A DNA stretch of 61,428 nt, from the NCBI GenBank assembly GCA_023380935.1, contig JAMCST010000005.1, forward strand, positions 1 to 61,428, read 5' to 3'. This document shows, piece after piece, positions 16,450 to 26,017 of this stretch (position 1 is the stretch's first letter; each line of letters begins with the position of its first letter). The notes under the pieces are model-generated. The model worked only from the letters and a program-made list of their open reading frames with translations. It had not been told where the DNA came from and made no database searches. This stretch comes from Patescibacteria group bacterium (GTDB lineage: Bacteria > Patescibacteriota > Microgenomatia > UBA1406 > GWC2-37-13). The position numbers and the translations under genes were made by a program.

Positions 16450-18300
16450 ATGGAAATTCGTAATATTGCCATTATTGCCCATGTCGACCACGGTAAAACC
16501 ACCTTGGTGGATGCGTTGTTGAAGCAAACTCACACCTTCCGGGAGAATCAGAAGGAGATGCGGGAGACCTTAATCATGGACTCCAGCGATCTGGAAAAAG
16601 AAAAGGGGATTACCATATTGGCCAAAAACACGGCGATTTACTATCGGGATACGAAAATCAACATCATCGACACACCCGGTCATGCCGATTTCGGCGGCGA
16701 GGTGGAGCGTACCATCAATATGGCCAGCGGGGCAATTTTGTTGGTTGATGCCGCCGAGGGGCCGTTGCCGCAGACGAAGTTTGTGCTGAAAAAGGCCTTG
16801 GAGAACGGATTGAAGATTATTCTGGTAATTAACAAAATCGACAAAAAAGACGCCCGCCCGCTGGAGGTACTCCATCAGGTGGAAAATCTGTTTCTCGAAT
16901 TGGCGGACGACGCCACCGCCCTGCAGTTTACGACGCTGTATGCGGTGGGACGGGATGGTAAGGCGTTTTATCAACGACCCTCATCTTATGCCCCGGCGCT
17001 CGCCGGTAATCTCACGCCGTTACTGGACACCATTCTTAAAGACGTGCCCGACGCGGCCGTCGCCGAGGAAAAACCGTTCCAGATGCTCATTTCTACCTTG
17101 GATCGGGACGACTACGTCGGAAAACTCTGTATCGGCAAGGTGACGCGCGGCAGTCTGGGGCGGGGAGACACGGTGGCGTTGGTGGAGGCGGGCCGCCCGT
17201 TGGGCCAGTACCGGGTGCAAAAACTCTATACTTTTGCCGGTTTAGGGAAACAGGAGACCGACCGGGTAACGGCCGGAGACATTGTCGCCATCGCCGGGAT
17301 TCCCGAACTGACGATCGGCCAGACCGTCACCGATCCCCGGTCTCCCGACAGTCTGCCGAAAATCGTCGTGGCCGAACCGACCATTAAGGTAACCATCGGG
17401 CCCAATACCGGTCCGTTTTCCGGTCGCGAGGGCAAATACTGCACCTCGCGTCAGATCAAGGAACGGTTGCAGCGGGAAAAAGAAACCAATCTTGGTCTGC
17501 GGATTGAACCGGATAAAGACGGTGTGAACTTTGTCGTTCACGGCCGGGGCGAACTTCACCTCGCCATTCTCATCGAGACGATGAGGCGGGAGGGATTTGA
17601 GATGGAGATCTCCAAGCCGCACGTAATCTATAAATCCATCGCCGGCCAGCACTGCGAGCCCTATGAAGAAGCGACCATTGAGGTGGAGCGTGACCATCTT
17701 GGAGCCGTAAGCGAAGAGATGGGCAAGCGGAAAGCCATCTTGCAGAATATGATTGAGGATCGTCATAACAATCTCCGGTTAACCTACCAGATTTCCAGCC
17801 GCAACTTGTTGGGAATTCGCAGCGTCCTGCTGACCAAGACGCGGGGAACCGCGGCAATGAGTTCTTACTTACTGGGTTACCGTCCGGTTGGGGTGCGGAT
17901 GGAGACGCCAAGAAACGGGGCGTTGGTGGCGACGAAATCCGGGACCGCTTTAACCTATGGTTTGGTCAATGCCCAAGAGCGGGGAACGTTGTTTGTTGGC
18001 GTGGGTGAGGCAATTTATGGGGGCATGGTGGTTGGTGTTTCCAACCGCGATCGGGATATCGAGGTAAATGTTTGTAAAGCCAAGCAACTGACCAACAACC
18101 GGTCGGCTGGCGAAGGCGTATCCGTCCCGTTGACGCCGGCCACCAAGCTTAGCCTAGAGCAGTGTCTTGACTTTATCGCCGACGACGAGTTGTTGGAGGT
18201 GACGCCGCAAACCCTGCGCCTGCGCAAAAAAATCCTTTCGGAAACCCTCAGGCGCGTGGATAATCGTCAGGCAAGACAACGCTCAGCCAAACAATCATGA
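16450..18300 (+). CDS. typA: GTP-binding protein TypA/BipA
   Basis: 616 aa from ATG 16450; the frame is open 31 codons upstream, but only this start gives the conserved IRNIAIIAHVDHGKTT. G1 (AHVDHGKTT, 10-18), G3 (DTPGHADFGGEVERT) and G4 (NKIDKK) are intact, and the EF-G-like domains III/V plus the BipA C-terminal domain are full length. TypA binds the ribosome and helps large-subunit assembly and stress adaptation. The upstream leader is about 85 bases and shows no obvious Shine-Dalgarno. Confidence 0.97.
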   Translation: MEIRNIAIIAHVDHGKTTLVDALLKQTHTFRENQKEMRETLIMDSSDLEKEKGITILAKNTAIYYRDTKINIIDTPGHADFGGEVERTINMASGAILLVDAAEGPLPQTKFVLKKALENGLKIILVINKIDKKDARPLEVLHQVENLFLELADDATALQFTTLYAVGRDGKAFYQRPSSYAPALAGNLTPLLDTILKDVPDAAVAEEKPFQMLISTLDRDDYVGKLCIGKVTRGSLGRGDTVALVEAGRPLGQYRVQKLYTFAGLGKQETDRVTAGDIVAIAGIPELTIGQTVTDPRSPDSLPKIVVAEPTIKVTIGPNTGPFSGREGKYCTSRQIKERLQREKETNLGLRIEPDKDGVNFVVHGRGELHLAILIETMRREGFEMEISKPHVIYKSIAGQHCEPYEEATIEVERDHLGAVSEEMGKRKAILQNMIEDRHNNLRLTYQISSRNLLGIRSVLLTKTRGTAAMSSYLLGYRPVGVRMETPRNGALVATKSGTALTYGLVNAQERGTLFVGVGEAIYGGMVVGVSNRDRDIEVNVCKAKQLTNNRSAGEGVSVPLTPATKLSLEQCLDFIADDELLEVTPQTLRLRKKILSETLRRVDNRQARQRSAKQS

Positions 18301-18368
18301 CAAAGGCCACAAGTCCCCTACCTGCGTTTTTTTGTTTACAAATAAAAACAACGACATTAATCATTATT

Positions 18369-18402
18369 AATATTTTCAGTTAATTAATTAACTGAAAATA
18401 TT
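18369..18402. repeat. Perfect 34-base AT-rich palindrome
   Basis: The 34 bases are their own reverse complement: arms of AATATTTTCAGTTAA and its complement around TTAA. It lies in the 159-base gap between typA and the next glycosyltransferase. No T-tract or GC-rich stem follows, so it is not a standard intrinsic terminator. An operator for a dimeric repressor or a bidirectional transcription barrier is possible. The rest of the gap holds nothing else recognisable except the promoter at 18448. Confidence 0.8.
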
Positions 18403-18447
18403 TACGTATAGTGAAAATCAGTCGAAGCAAGGGAAATTTTTATGCGG

Positions 18448-18453
18448 TAAAAT
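18448..18453 (+). promoter_or_regulatory. -10 box TAAAAT of the polysaccharide unit
   Basis: TAAAAT ends six bases before ATG 18460, implying a leaderless message. It lies 45 bases downstream of the palindrome at 18369-18402. Confidence 0.5.
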
Positions 18454-18459
18454 AAGTAC

Positions 18460-19578
18460 ATGCCGACTAAAAAAACCGCGATTGTTTACGACTGGATCGA
18501 CAGTTGGGGTGGGGTGGAGCGGGTACTTTTGCATCTTCGCAACATGTTCCCCGCCGCCGATTTTTACACTTCTTATGTTGATTTTGACCGGGCCGGTTGG
18601 GCAAAAGATTGGCGAATAAGAACCTCATTTCTGCAAAACCTGCCGGATTTCATCAAAAAAAGTCGAAGCTTGTCTTTACCTCTTTATCCCTATGTTTTTG
18701 AGTCATTTAATTTTTCCGGGTACGATTTGGTAATCTCGGTGACCTCGTCATTTGCCAAATCAGTCATTACCAAGCCTGACACTTTCCATCTTTGCTATCT
18801 GTTGACGCCGACCCGTTATCTCTGGCTTTATCCGGAACAATATCTGACCAATTGGCAGAGACGGATCGGTCGTCCGTATCTTCAGGCGTTGCAGCGTTGG
18901 GATTACGTTGCCGCGCAACGGCCGGACAAAATCGTGGCCATTTCGCGCACCGTGGCCGACCGCTGCAAAAAGTATTATGGCCGAGAAGCACCGGTGGTGT
19001 ATCCGGGATTTGATCGCGGTTACTGGCGAAGCGTTCGGAACGGAAATTCGGAGTCTAAAGCCAGGGAACAGGAATATTACCTGGTAGTTTCGCGACTGGA
19101 GCCATATAAGCGGATTGATCTTGCGGTTGCCGTCTTTAATCGGTTGGGTTGGCGATTGATTATTGTTGGTACAGGAACCCAACTAGGCAGATTAAAGCAA
19201 CTAGCCGGACCCAATATCCAATTCCTATCGGGTATCACCGACCAGAAACTGACGCAACTCTATGCCAACGCTCAGGCGCTTGTCATGCCCCAGGAAGAAG
19301 ATTTCGGTTATGTGGCCTTGGAAGCGCGTTGGTTTGGCTGTCCGGTAATTGCCTACGGCCGGGGCGGCGCCAGCGAGACAGTCGCCGATGGGCAGACCGG
19401 CATTTTCTTCAAAGAACAAACCCCGACGAGTTTAAGACAAGCTTTAGAAAAATATGATAAAATTAAGACAGATCTGAAAAAATGGCTTAGGACAACCAGA
19501 GGAACCGGTTTTGACCCGTACGATCTGGACAGATTTAAAGCCAGGGTTTATCAGTTATGCGACAGTCGTCATTACTGA
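18460..19578 (+). CDS. Family 4 glycosyltransferase (WbaZ/mannosyltransferase-like)
   Basis: 372 aa, GT-B fold. AIVYDWIDSWGGVERVLLHL at the start and YYLVVSRLEPYKRIDLAVAVFN, MPQEEDFGYVALEARWFGCPVIAYG in the donor domain match the WbaZ-type group that often uses GDP-mannose. That fits the next gene, which makes GDP-mannose. It probably extends a lipid-linked surface glycan in the cytoplasm. Confidence 0.88.
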   Translation: MPTKKTAIVYDWIDSWGGVERVLLHLRNMFPAADFYTSYVDFDRAGWAKDWRIRTSFLQNLPDFIKKSRSLSLPLYPYVFESFNFSGYDLVISVTSSFAKSVITKPDTFHLCYLLTPTRYLWLYPEQYLTNWQRRIGRPYLQALQRWDYVAAQRPDKIVAISRTVADRCKKYYGREAPVVYPGFDRGYWRSVRNGNSESKAREQEYYLVVSRLEPYKRIDLAVAVFNRLGWRLIIVGTGTQLGRLKQLAGPNIQFLSGITDQKLTQLYANAQALVMPQEEDFGYVALEARWFGCPVIAYGRGGASETVADGQTGIFFKEQTPTSLRQALEKYDKIKTDLKKWLRTTRGTGFDPYDLDRFKARVYQLCDSRHY

Positions 19579-19600
19579 TTGTTAACACCAACAGCTATTT

Positions 19601-20686
19601 ATGAAAGCGATTATTTTTGCCGGCGGTACCGGCACCCGACTGTGGCCGCTCTCCAGAAAGAAGACGCCGAAGCAGTTCGACAAACTAGTCGGAGACAAAT
19701 CGACTTTACAGTTGGCCGTGGAGCGCCTACGCCCGGATTTTGAGTACAAAAACATCTACATTTCCACCAATATTGCTTACGAAAAAACGATTCGCGAACA
19801 GCTTCCGCTCATTCCCAAAGACAACATCATTATGGAACCGGAGAAGAAAGACGTCGGGCCGGCCATCGCCTTGGCGGTCGGCGTCATTCACCGTCAGTTC
19901 CCCCATGAACCAATTGCCATCCTCTGGAGCGATCACCTGGTAAAACAAGCGGCCTTGTTTAGAAAAATTCTCAAACTGGCCGGCAAATACGTGAAGCGGG
20001 CGCCGGATAAAATCGTTTTTGTCAGTCATAAACCACGTTATGCCAGTGTCAATCTCGGATACGTTCATTTTGGCAAACGGATTCATGAAGACCAGCGGAT
20101 CAGTTTTTATCAGTTCAAGGGATTGAAATATCGTCCGGACGCGACAACGGCCAAGAAATTTTTCCGCTCCGGAAGCTATGCCTGGAACTTGGGTTATTTT
20201 GTTACAACCCCGAAGTTTATCATGAAGGTATTTTCCCAGCTCGCGCCCAATATCTACCGCAACACGGTTAAGATCCTTGAGCATTACGGCAAACCCAGCT
20301 ATCAGGCATTCCTCAAAAAGCACTATGGTCAGGTTGAGGGGATTTCCTTTGACAACGCCATCCTGGAAAACCTCGATCAAAAAGACGCCCAGGTAATCGT
20401 CGAAGACGTCGGTTGGAGCGACATCGGGGCCTGGGAAGCCTTGAAAGAGGCGCTGGAGGCGCATCCGTACGAAAACGTGATCCGCGGCAAGGTGTATCTG
20501 GAGCACGTGCGCGACTCTTTAATCTATAACTACGAGGACAAACAGTTGATTGTGGGAATCGACCTGGACGAAACCATTGTCGTCAATACCAAAGACGTAA
20601 TTCTTATCGCCAAAAAGAACTCGGTGCCCAAAATTAAAAAATTAGTTGAGGGGTTCGAGGGCACGGAAAACGAAAAACTGATATAA
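19601..20686 (+). CDS. manC: Mannose-1-phosphate guanylyltransferase
   Basis: 361 aa. The nucleotidyl-transfer motif FAGGTGTRLWPLSRKKTPKQF (residues 5-25) and VEDVGWSDIGAWEAL near residue 270 are characteristic. The enzyme makes GDP-mannose from mannose-1-phosphate and GTP. It lacks the phosphomannose isomerase domain of the long bifunctional form. Flanking glycosyltransferase and priming enzyme genes point to a mannose-containing surface polysaccharide. Confidence 0.94.
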   Translation: MKAIIFAGGTGTRLWPLSRKKTPKQFDKLVGDKSTLQLAVERLRPDFEYKNIYISTNIAYEKTIREQLPLIPKDNIIMEPEKKDVGPAIALAVGVIHRQFPHEPIAILWSDHLVKQAALFRKILKLAGKYVKRAPDKIVFVSHKPRYASVNLGYVHFGKRIHEDQRISFYQFKGLKYRPDATTAKKFFRSGSYAWNLGYFVTTPKFIMKVFSQLAPNIYRNTVKILEHYGKPSYQAFLKKHYGQVEGISFDNAILENLDQKDAQVIVEDVGWSDIGAWEALKEALEAHPYENVIRGKVYLEHVRDSLIYNYEDKQLIVGIDLDETIVVNTKDVILIAKKNSVPKIKKLVEGFEGTENEKLI

Positions 20687-20688
20687 AT

Positions 20689-21348
20689 ATGAGTTTATTA
20701 TATGGTCCGACGTACGGGCAGTATACCAAACGGATCATTGACATTTTCTCTTCGGCCTTCCTGTTGATCCTGTTTTCTCCATTATGCCTGGTTACCGCAG
20801 TGGCCATCAAAATCGACAGTCCGGGCCCGGTGTTCGCCGACGTGCCGGCCCGGGTGGGCAAAAGCGGCAAGAAGTTCAAGATGTATAAGTTCCGCTCGAT
20901 GGTGGTTAATGCTCATCGTTTGCTGCGGGCCGATCCGCGTTTTAAGGCGCTTTACGATCAGTATAAGAAAAGTAGCTATAAACTAAAAAAAGATCCGCGG
21001 ATTACGGCGGTGGGAAAAGTTCTCCGCAAGCATTCGATTGATGAGGTCCCCCAGCTGATCAACGTCTTAAAAGGCGAGATGAGTCTGGTGGGACCGCGTG
21101 CCTATTACCCCGACGAACTGGATCATCAGCAGGACCAATATCCCCAGACCAAAAAGCTGGTGAACAAGGTATTGTCGGTGAAGCCCGGTATCACCGGTTT
21201 GTGGCAGGTGTCGGGGCGGTCAGAGATCAACTTTGACAAACGGATTGCCATTGACGCGACCTATGTCGATCATTTATCATTGGTAAAAGACCTAAAAATT
21301 ATTTTTAAGACTCCCTTTATCATGTTGACGGGTAAAGGGGCAATCTGA
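20689..21348 (+). CDS. Polyprenyl-phosphate sugar-1-phosphate transferase (priming enzyme)
   Basis: 219 aa. The single N-terminal hydrophobic segment (about 14-38) and the catalytic domain with [33 protein letters not shown] and [13 protein letters not shown] define the bacterial sugar transferase family (WcaJ/PglC type). It moves a sugar-1-phosphate onto undecaprenyl phosphate to start glycan assembly at the membrane. The long N-terminal membrane bundle of WcaJ is absent, so this is the short form. It starts two bases after manC. Confidence 0.93.
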   Translation: MSLLYGPTYGQYTKRIIDIFSSAFLLILFSPLCLVTAVAIKIDSPGPVFADVPARVGKSGKKFKMYKFRSMVVNAHRLLRADPRFKALYDQYKKSSYKLKKDPRITAVGKVLRKHSIDEVPQLINVLKGEMSLVGPRAYYPDELDHQQDQYPQTKKLVNKVLSVKPGITGLWQVSGRSEINFDKRIAIDATYVDHLSLVKDLKIIFKTPFIMLTGKGAI

Positions 21349-21391
21349 ACGTAACGGGTCAGACGGGCATTATGAATTTACTTGGCAGCGT

Positions 21392-23221
21392 ATGAAGAAA
21401 AAAATCATCTTGGCGGTGTTGGCAGTTGTGGTAGTGTTGGCCGGAGCGGCGTACTTGAAAGTTTATCGGCCTTATGTGAGAATCAGGGCCAAGGGGGTGG
21501 CTTTGATGGCGGCGGTACAGGAATTCAAAACCGTGTTAAAAAAGAATAATATTGATCTGGTGAATCGACAGGTCGACGTGATCGGGCAACGTTACGGTGA
21601 TTTTCAAAAAGAAGCCCAGTCGGTTTACTGGTTGTCTTTTATCCCTTACGTGAACGACTTTAAGAACGGCGTGATCGCCGGAGATTACCTGGTAAAAGCG
21701 GTCAAGGAGTCGGTCGTGGCGATTACTCCCTACGCCGACCTGATCGGATTCAAGAAAGGCGAGGTTTCCTTTGTGGACAAGTCCGCCGAAGACCGTCTTC
21801 AGACCGCCATTCTTACCCTGGATAAAGTACTGCAAAAGATCGACGTGATCTCGGCGGATATCAAAGCGGCGGAAGACCGGATCAACGCCATTGACGTTAA
21901 CCGCTATCCGGAGAAAATCGGAAACGTCGCCGTGCGCAGCCGGTTGGAAAACATGAAAGAACAGTTCGTCGGCATGGCAACGCTGTTTGTTGATGCCAAG
22001 CCGTTGCTGAAAAAACTCCCGGAAATCTTTGGCAAGAACAAGGAGAAGACCTATTTGGTGTTATTCCAAAACGATAAAGAGGAGCGGGCGACCGGCGGCT
22101 TTCTTACCGCCTACGCACTGTTTCGCATCAAGGACGGCAAAATGAGGGTAGAACGGTCAAAGGACATCTACAGTTTGGACGACTCGATCGCTTCCCATCC
22201 CGTCGCTCCGCAGGAAATATTGACCTACCACAAGGGCGTCAGCCGTTTTTATATCCGCGACAGCAATCTGTCGCCGGACTTTGTCCAGTCGGTCAAGCTG
22301 TTTAATTCGCTATACGATAAAAGCAGCGTCAAGGAGGATTACGACGGAATTATTGCCCTGGACACCAAGGTGCTGGTGGACATGTTGAAGATCTTCGGCG
22401 ACACCGAGGTAAGGGGCGTCCGTTTTTCCGCGGACATTGACAAACGCTGCAACTGCCCCCAGGTGATTTACACGCTGCTGGACGAGATCGATCGGCCGGT
22501 GGGTTACATCAAAGAAGACCGCAAAGGTATTTTGGGCGATCTGATGTATTCATTATTTTATAAGGCCATCGGTTTTTCCCCTTCCAAATACTGGGGCGCG
22601 CTGGTGCAGACGATGTTCCAAAATCTTGAAGAAAAACACATCCTGCTCTATTTTGTTGATTCCCAGATCCAGCAGTCGATTGAAAAACTGAATTATGCCG
22701 GCCGGATCCGCCCATACACCGGCGGCGACTATCTCCATATCAATAACGTTAACTTCGCCGGGGCCAAATCCAACCTGTTCGTGTCCCAGGCGATCGAATC
22801 CAATGCCAAGACCGTCGGCAACGCGATTGAAAAAGAAGTAACCATCGAGTTCCGCAATCCCTATCCGGCCTCGGACTGCAATCTGGAGCGCGGCGGGCTC
22901 TGTTTGAACGCGCCGCTGCGCAACTGGATCAGATTTTACGTTCCCCAGGGTTCCCAGCTGATTGACTTCAAGGGTTCGGAGATGAAAGTCGCCACCTATA
23001 ACGAGCTGGGTAAAACCGTTTTTTCCGGCTTTTTGATGGTTTATCCGCAGGGAACGGCCAAGGTGGTGGTGCGTTACCGACTGCCGGCGAGCATCGACGC
23101 CCAACACTACCGGATCCTGATCCAAAAACAACCGGGAACCGACGCCGACAAGCTCAAGGTAAAGTTCAACGACAAAACCATGTACGACGGCGTTTTAGAT
23201 AAAGATAAGGAGATCAAGTAG
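21392..23221 (+). CDS. DUF4012 surface protein
   Basis: 609 aa. One N-terminal membrane anchor (about 3-22), a helical region to about 200, then the DUF4012 core: KTYLVLFQNDKEERATGGFLTAYALFRI and later YDGIIALDTKVLVDML. DUF4012 proteins are frequent in CPR and Gram-positive genomes next to glycan genes; their biochemical role is not established. The C-terminal part is rich in beta structure and includes two Cys in CNLERGGLC that could pair outside the cell. Start chosen at the only ATG before the membrane anchor. Confidence 0.8.
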   Translation: MKKKIILAVLAVVVVLAGAAYLKVYRPYVRIRAKGVALMAAVQEFKTVLKKNNIDLVNRQVDVIGQRYGDFQKEAQSVYWLSFIPYVNDFKNGVIAGDYLVKAVKESVVAITPYADLIGFKKGEVSFVDKSAEDRLQTAILTLDKVLQKIDVISADIKAAEDRINAIDVNRYPEKIGNVAVRSRLENMKEQFVGMATLFVDAKPLLKKLPEIFGKNKEKTYLVLFQNDKEERATGGFLTAYALFRIKDGKMRVERSKDIYSLDDSIASHPVAPQEILTYHKGVSRFYIRDSNLSPDFVQSVKLFNSLYDKSSVKEDYDGIIALDTKVLVDMLKIFGDTEVRGVRFSADIDKRCNCPQVIYTLLDEIDRPVGYIKEDRKGILGDLMYSLFYKAIGFSPSKYWGALVQTMFQNLEEKHILLYFVDSQIQQSIEKLNYAGRIRPYTGGDYLHINNVNFAGAKSNLFVSQAIESNAKTVGNAIEKEVTIEFRNPYPASDCNLERGGLCLNAPLRNWIRFYVPQGSQLIDFKGSEMKVATYNELGKTVFSGFLMVYPQGTAKVVVRYRLPASIDAQHYRILIQKQPGTDADKLKVKFNDKTMYDGVLDKDKEIK

Positions 23222-23225
23222 GTCT

Positions 23226-24092
23226 ATGGTGAAAGACAGGTACTCGGCCGTTTGGGTATCGCATACGTCACTGACGGACTTTCTCCGTTGTCCGCGTGCA
23301 TATTATTTAAAGAACCTCTATCGTGACAAAATCACCGGCCACAAGATCAAGATCACTGCCCCGCCGTTGTCCTTGGGACAGGCGGTGCACGAAGTGATCG
23401 AAGTCATCTCGCAAAAACCGGTGGAGGAGCGTTTTAAGGAAAGTCTGGTGGCGCGACTGGATCAGGTATGGAAAACGGTGGCCGGCAAGCGCGGTGGTTT
23501 TACCGACGCGGCCAGCGAGCAACAGTACAAACACCGCGCCCAGGCGATGCTGCTGCGTTTGATGAAACAACCCGGTCCGCTGGCGCATCTGACCGTCAAG
23601 ATTAATCGCGACCTACCGTATTATTGGCTATCGGAAAAGGACAATATTATTTTATGCGGAAAGATCGACTGGCTTGAATACCTGGAGACCACCGACAGCG
23701 TCGGCGTGATCGACTTCAAAACCGGCCGCCACCAGGAAGAAGCCGATTCGCAGCAGTTGGCGATTTACTATTTATTAGTCAGCCATTGCCAGCGCCGGCC
23801 GGTCAGCCGCGTCAGCTACTGGTATCTGGAAAAAGATATCGGTCCGCAGGAGCAGCCCTTACCCGAGGTTGACCGCACCACCGCCGCTTTAATCGAGACG
23901 GCGAAAAAAATAAAATTAGCCCGTCAGCTCAGTCGTTTCAAATGTCCGCACGAAAACGGTTGTTCCTACTGCCGTCCCTACGAAACGATTCTCCAGGGCC
24001 GGGCACAGTTGGTTGGCCAAAATAGCTTTCACGAAGACCTCTATATCCTCGACCAGCCCGCGGTCGAGCCCAATAAAGCCGTTATTCATTGA
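23226..24092 (+). CDS. PD-(D/E)XK nuclease of RecB/Cas4 type with Fe-S cysteines
   Basis: 288 aa. SHTSLTDFLRCPRAYYLKNL is the standard entry of the PDDEXK_1 family. Likely metal ligands are H55, D148 (GKIDWL) and D163 with K165 (VIDFKTG). C22 plus C240, C246 and C249 (CPHENGCSYC) form the C-x(n)-C-x5-C-x2-C arrangement that holds a 4Fe-4S cluster in AddB and Cas4. No helicase domain is present. Adjacent recO points to DNA repair or recombination. No CRISPR array or cas genes lie in the window. Confidence 0.85.
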   Translation: MVKDRYSAVWVSHTSLTDFLRCPRAYYLKNLYRDKITGHKIKITAPPLSLGQAVHEVIEVISQKPVEERFKESLVARLDQVWKTVAGKRGGFTDAASEQQYKHRAQAMLLRLMKQPGPLAHLTVKINRDLPYYWLSEKDNIILCGKIDWLEYLETTDSVGVIDFKTGRHQEEADSQQLAIYYLLVSHCQRRPVSRVSYWYLEKDIGPQEQPLPEVDRTTAALIETAKKIKLARQLSRFKCPHENGCSYCRPYETILQGRAQLVGQNSFHEDLYILDQPAVEPNKAVIH

Positions 24093-24102
24093 TACCCACC
24101 CG

Positions 24103-24633
24103 ATGTCCGCTTTTCTGCATACCCAGGCAATCGTGTTGAAACACCGGTCGTTGTTAAACCAGGATCAGGTGATCACGGTATTCAGCGAGCCGTTCGGTAA
24201 ACTGCGTCTGTTGGCCAAAGGGATCAGGAAGATTACCAGCCGCCGGCTCTCGCATATGCAGACCGGCAATCTGGTTCGGCTCGGATTGCAAAAGCGTGCC
24301 CAATCCTATTATCTGCGCGACACGGCGCTGGTCTCCTCGTTTTACCGGATCAAACGCTCCAGCGCCAAGACCAACCGGCTTTATCTGCTTCTGTTTATCC
24401 TCGACCGCGTGCTTGCCGAAGATCAGCCCGAACCGAAAATATATCAGGTAGTTTTAAAAACCTTCGTTGCCTTGTCCGGAGGTTCGGCGGAACAAGATCT
24501 GGCGACATTGACCGGGGCGCTCAACCTGATCAAAAGAGAACTCGGCTACGGCGACGCCCGTCTGTCTTTCCCCAAATTAATCGGTAATTTTGAGCTAATC
24601 ATCGGCGAAAAAATCCCCGTAAGTAGTATATAA
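24103..24633 (+). CDS. recO: DNA repair protein RecO (short)
   Basis: 176 aa from ATG 24103, shorter than the usual 230-250. The N-terminal OB fold is clear (HTQAIVLKHRSLLNQDQVITVFSEPFGKLRLLAKGIRK) and is followed by the helical domain up to GALNLIKRELGYG. The C-terminal zinc-finger region is missing. RecO loads RecA onto SSB-coated DNA with RecR. The stop overlaps the -10 box of glyS. Confidence 0.82.
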   Translation: MSAFLHTQAIVLKHRSLLNQDQVITVFSEPFGKLRLLAKGIRKITSRRLSHMQTGNLVRLGLQKRAQSYYLRDTALVSSFYRIKRSSAKTNRLYLLLFILDRVLAEDQPEPKIYQVVLKTFVALSGGSAEQDLATLTGALNLIKRELGYGDARLSFPKLIGNFELIIGEKIPVSSI

Positions 24634-24634
24634 T
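24629..24634 (+). promoter_or_regulatory. -10 box TATAAT of glyS
   Basis: TATAAT spans the recO stop codon and ends nine bases before ATG 24644, so the glyS transcript would have a leader of only a few bases. Confidence 0.5.
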
Positions 24635-24643
24635 AATAAAAAT

Positions 24644-26008
24644 ATGGACAAGATCGTTGCCCTATGTAAAAGGCGTGGGTATTTTTATCCGTCGTCGGAA
24701 ATTTACGGAGGAATGGCCAACTGTTGGGACTTTGGTCATTACGGTACGCTGTTGAAACACAATCTGCGTGACCGGTGGTGGAAAAAGTTCGTACTTGACC
24801 GCGACGACATGGTAGGAATTGACGCGGCCATTCTCCAGAATCCGGCGGTTTGGAAGGCATCGGGACACGTCAGCGGCTTCAACGACGCCCTGGTGGATTG
24901 TCGTCACTGCCGTAACCGTACCCGGGCCGATCATCTGATTGAGGCGCAGCTGCCGGGGAAAAAAGTCGAAGGTCTGACGCCGCAGGCGCTGACCAAGATC
25001 ATTCGCGACCATCACCTGCACTGCGAAAAATGCGGCAGCACCGATCTAACCGAGGTACGCCGGTTCAACCTGCTTTTCACTACCCAGGTGGGGATTATTG
25101 AGGGCGACCGGTCTTTGGCCTATCTGCGCGGCGAGATTGCCCAGGGAATTTTCCTCAACTTCCGTAACGTCGTGGACACGATGCGGGTGCGTCTGCCTTT
25201 TGGTATCGCCCAGCAGGGAAAGGCCTTTCGCAACGAAATTACGATGGGGAGGGCGGTGCACCGGACGCTGGAGTTTGATCTGATGGAGTTTGAGTACTTC
25301 ATTCGACCCGACCAGTGGACCGTCACCTATGAATATTGGCAAAAGCAGATGTGGGATTTTGTTTTGGGGTTGGGGATAGACCCGACTCGACTGCGGTGGC
25401 GCGAACACGAACCGTACGAACGCTCGCATTATTCCCGTAAAACCATGGATATCGAGTACCACTATCCGTACGGTTGGATGGAAATGTTCGGTTTGGCATA
25501 CCGGACCGACTTTGACTTGAAAAACCACATGAAACATTCGGGTAAGGATCTGCGGTATACCGATCCGGTGAGCGGTGACAAAATCATCCCCCACGTGATC
25601 GAGCCGACCTTTGGACTGTCGCGTTTGGTGGGGATTACTGTTACCGACGCCTTTCGCGAAGAGTCGGTCAAAGGCAAGCCGCGTACCTATCTGAAGTTGA
25701 AGCCGGGGCTGGCTCCAGTGAAAGCGGCGGTTTTTCCGCTGCAAAAGGACGAACAATTGCGCCAGCAGGCAGAAACTATCTACCACAACCTCAAAAAAAA
25801 CCATTATACTGAATTTGATGACAGCGGGAACATCGGCAAGATGTATCGACGCCAGGATGAAATTGGTACGCCGTTTTGCGTGACGATTGATTATCAGACG
25901 CTTTCCGACCATACGGTGACGGTAAGGGACCGGGATACGATGAAACAGATCCGTTTACCCGCTGACCGTCTGGCTGGCTGGCTGGACGAAAAAATTAATA
26001 GTTACTAA
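24644..26008 (+). CDS. glyS: Glycyl-tRNA synthetase, single-chain dimeric type
   Basis: 454 aa class II synthetase. RRGYFYPSSEIYGGMANCWDFGHYG is the N-terminal hallmark; motif 2 is in GKAFRNEITMGR and motif 3 in EPTFGLSRLVG. An inserted region carries four cysteines (CRHCRN, CEKCGS) that could bind zinc. The C-terminal anticodon-binding domain (PVKAAVFPLQKDE) is present. This is the alpha2-type enzyme, not the alpha2beta2 form. It charges tRNA-Gly with glycine in the cytosol. Confidence 0.96.
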   Translation: MDKIVALCKRRGYFYPSSEIYGGMANCWDFGHYGTLLKHNLRDRWWKKFVLDRDDMVGIDAAILQNPAVWKASGHVSGFNDALVDCRHCRNRTRADHLIEAQLPGKKVEGLTPQALTKIIRDHHLHCEKCGSTDLTEVRRFNLLFTTQVGIIEGDRSLAYLRGEIAQGIFLNFRNVVDTMRVRLPFGIAQQGKAFRNEITMGRAVHRTLEFDLMEFEYFIRPDQWTVTYEYWQKQMWDFVLGLGIDPTRLRWREHEPYERSHYSRKTMDIEYHYPYGWMEMFGLAYRTDFDLKNHMKHSGKDLRYTDPVSGDKIIPHVIEPTFGLSRLVGITVTDAFREESVKGKPRTYLKLKPGLAPVKAAVFPLQKDEQLRQQAETIYHNLKKNHYTEFDDSGNIGKMYRRQDEIGTPFCVTIDYQTLSDHTVTVRDRDTMKQIRLPADRLAGWLDEKINSY

Positions 26009-26017
26009 TCGGGATTT

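Noticed and set aside
23200-23215. AAGGAG before the nuclease gene as a Shine-Dalgarno
   Set aside because: It lies about 16 bases upstream of the start, inside the previous coding region; spacing is too long.
23226-24092. Cas4-like nuclease as part of a CRISPR system
   Set aside because: No repeat array or other cas gene is visible in the window.
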